64,000 nt of DNA from Antrihabitans stalactiti (GTDB taxonomy: Bacteria; Actinomycetota; Actinomycetes; Mycobacteriales; Mycobacteriaceae): contig NZ_VCQU01000001.1 of assembly GCF_012932915.1 (NCBI RefSeq), positions 248,001 through 312,000 of the forward strand, given 5' to 3'. Shown here piece by piece: positions 63,225 to 64,000 of the stretch; the stretch's first letter is position 1; every line of letters starts with the position of its first letter. The notes beneath the pieces are model-generated. The model was not told the DNA's origin, did not search any database, and worked only from the letters and a program-made list of their open reading frames with translations. The position numbers and the translations under genes are program-made.

Positions 63225-63847
63225 GTCGACGCTCGCTCCCCGCGGAATATTTCGATCGGTTGTACGCCGACCACGACGACCCATGGAGCTTTGAGACGCG
63301 CTGGTACGAGCAACGAAAGTACGCGCTGACGCTCGCCGCGTTGCCGCAACGCCGCTACCAGCGCGGACTCGAGCCGGGATGCTCGATCGGAGTTCTCACC
63401 GAACACCTAGCCCGTCGCTGCGACGAGGTCGTCGCGACCGATGTCGTCCACTCAGCTTTGAACCGAACCCGCGAGCGGATTCACGCGTCCGATGCCGACG
63501 GCGAGGTCGATGTTCGCTCGTGGGCCTTGGGCTCGAAATGGACCCTGGGACGCTTCGACCTCATCGTCCTCAGTGAGGTCTGCTATTACCTCGATGCGCA
63601 AGCTCTTTGCCGCGCAATCGAAGACGTCGTAAAGCAGCTCGAACCGGGCGGCACCCTGATCTGCGTCCATTGGCGCCACGAAGTGGCCGACTATCCACTG
63701 TCCGGTGACGCGGTCCATGCGATCGTGCGAGTTGCGTGCGGCCTGACGAAGGTGAGCGCGTACTCCGACGAGGACATGCTGATCGACGTCTTCACCGCCG
63801 GCGACAAGGCGACCTCGGTTGCGACAGCCGAAGGTCTGGTCGAGTAG
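63221..63847 (+). CDS. NodS-like SAM-dependent N-methyltransferase
   Basis: 208 residues. NodS-family start (FDRLYADHDDPWSFETRWYE, then QRKYALTLAALP) and SAM motif LEPGCSIGVLTEHLA. NodS methylates the free amino group that a deacetylase exposes on chitin oligomers. ATGA overlap with the PIG-L gene, matching the known PIG-L/methyltransferase fusions. Convergent with the STAS gene, three bases apart. Confidence 0.87.
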   Translation: MSRRSLPAEYFDRLYADHDDPWSFETRWYEQRKYALTLAALPQRRYQRGLEPGCSIGVLTEHLARRCDEVVATDVVHSALNRTRERIHASDADGEVDVRSWALGSKWTLGRFDLIVLSEVCYYLDAQALCRAIEDVVKQLEPGGTLICVHWRHEVADYPLSGDAVHAIVRVACGLTKVSAYSDEDMLIDVFTAGDKATSVATAEGLVE

Positions 63848-63850
63848 CGG

Positions 63851-64000
63851 TCATGGGTTGGCGAGGCGGTCTTTGCAGATCCGCAGGGCGTCTTCGCGAC
63901 TGCCGCACAGTTCGAAGACGGTATCGAGCCCGGTCAGTTGGATCGGACGACTGGTCGCCCGACCGTTGGCCACAACCGCGAATGGGATGTCGGTGGCCCT
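63851..64000 (-). CDS. STAS-domain anti-sigma-factor antagonist, C-terminus only
   Basis: The last 49 residues of a gene entering from the right: NGRATSRPIQLTGLDTVFEL, then EDALRICKDRLANP. This matches the final helix-strand of STAS proteins, the phosphorylatable antagonists of anti-sigma factors. The phosphorylated Ser region lies outside the window. Confidence 0.75.
   Translation of the reverse strand, partial: RATDIPFAVVANGRATSRPIQLTGLDTVFELCGSREDALRICKDRLANP

Overview
The window is high-GC actinobacterial DNA from the mycolic-acid-bearing Mycobacteriales, most likely Rhodococcus or a close relative such as Nocardia or Gordonia. Evidence: the mycobacterial order thrS - HIT phosphorylase - pgsA (phosphatidylinositol-phosphate synthase), an antigen-85-type mycolyltransferase, a DUF222/HNH protein, many GTG/TTG starts, leaderless-type promoters and the many TetR/SDR/oxidoreductase genes usual in these genomes. 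It looks like chromosome. I see no rRNA, tRNA, CRISPR array, prophage or intact insertion sequence. No stretch over 300 bases is empty: the one long gap (9633-10120) holds a gene remnant.

Layout. 1-5084 (minus): pgsA, HIT phosphorylase and thrS form one tight operon; an overlapping FhuF-like [2Fe-2S] protein, PGPGW membrane protein and secreted polysaccharide deacetylase lie upstream. 5199-9632: a membrane class III adenylate cyclase and a GGDEF-EAL protein in tandem, then DUF427, a Rieske protein and a 44-residue basic protein. 9811-14916: a decayed SRPBCC gene, a DUF4870 protein, two SDRs, a TetR with a double operator, and a mycolyltransferase with a secreted Ig-like partner. 15049-19106: dhaK-dhaL-dhaM, DhaM being a DhaM-HPr-EI fusion, so the whole PTS phosphate chain to dihydroxyacetone kinase is in three genes. 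19140-22300: tandem S13 penicillin-binding lipoproteins. 22313-33762: secreted and signalling proteins, an FHA-FHA-TM-trypsin protease, a hydrolase-glycosyltransferase fusion under a palindrome-controlled TetR, an Acp/PLC-type phosphoesterase and dodecin.

33842-38969: a compact oxidative operon (esterase, SDR, diiron protein, Baeyer-Villiger monooxygenase, MerR regulator) that reads as a subterminal oxidation route: alcohol to ketone to ester to acid plus alcohol. 38962-43978: serine hydrolase/TetR pair, methyltransferase, ABM membrane protein and PAS-GGDEF protein. 44112-46707: SsuABC-type sulfonate importer. 46834-49683: a 250-bp-period duplication of the promoter and 5' end of a DUF222/HNH gene, and a repeatedly frameshifted M23 peptidase. 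49785-60774: fused two-component E1 dehydrogenase, DUF445, Abi-alpha-like, Ddn-like, CPBP, an overlapping CDGSH / haem-oxygenase-like / MTQ2-like operon, HAD, and a nitroreductase/HxlR pair with two operators.

60857-63847 is the most intriguing block: four genes coupled by 4-base overlaps (GT2 glycosyltransferase, short acyl-CoA-dehydrogenase-like protein, PIG-L deacetylase, NodS-like methyltransferase). Their combined chemistry resembles Nod-factor assembly (glycosyl transfer, N-deacetylation, N-methylation, an acyl-related step), which suggests an undescribed modified aminoglycan or glycolipid. The window ends inside a STAS-domain gene. Four enzyme/regulator pairs are divergent and each has readable palindromic operators between the genes.
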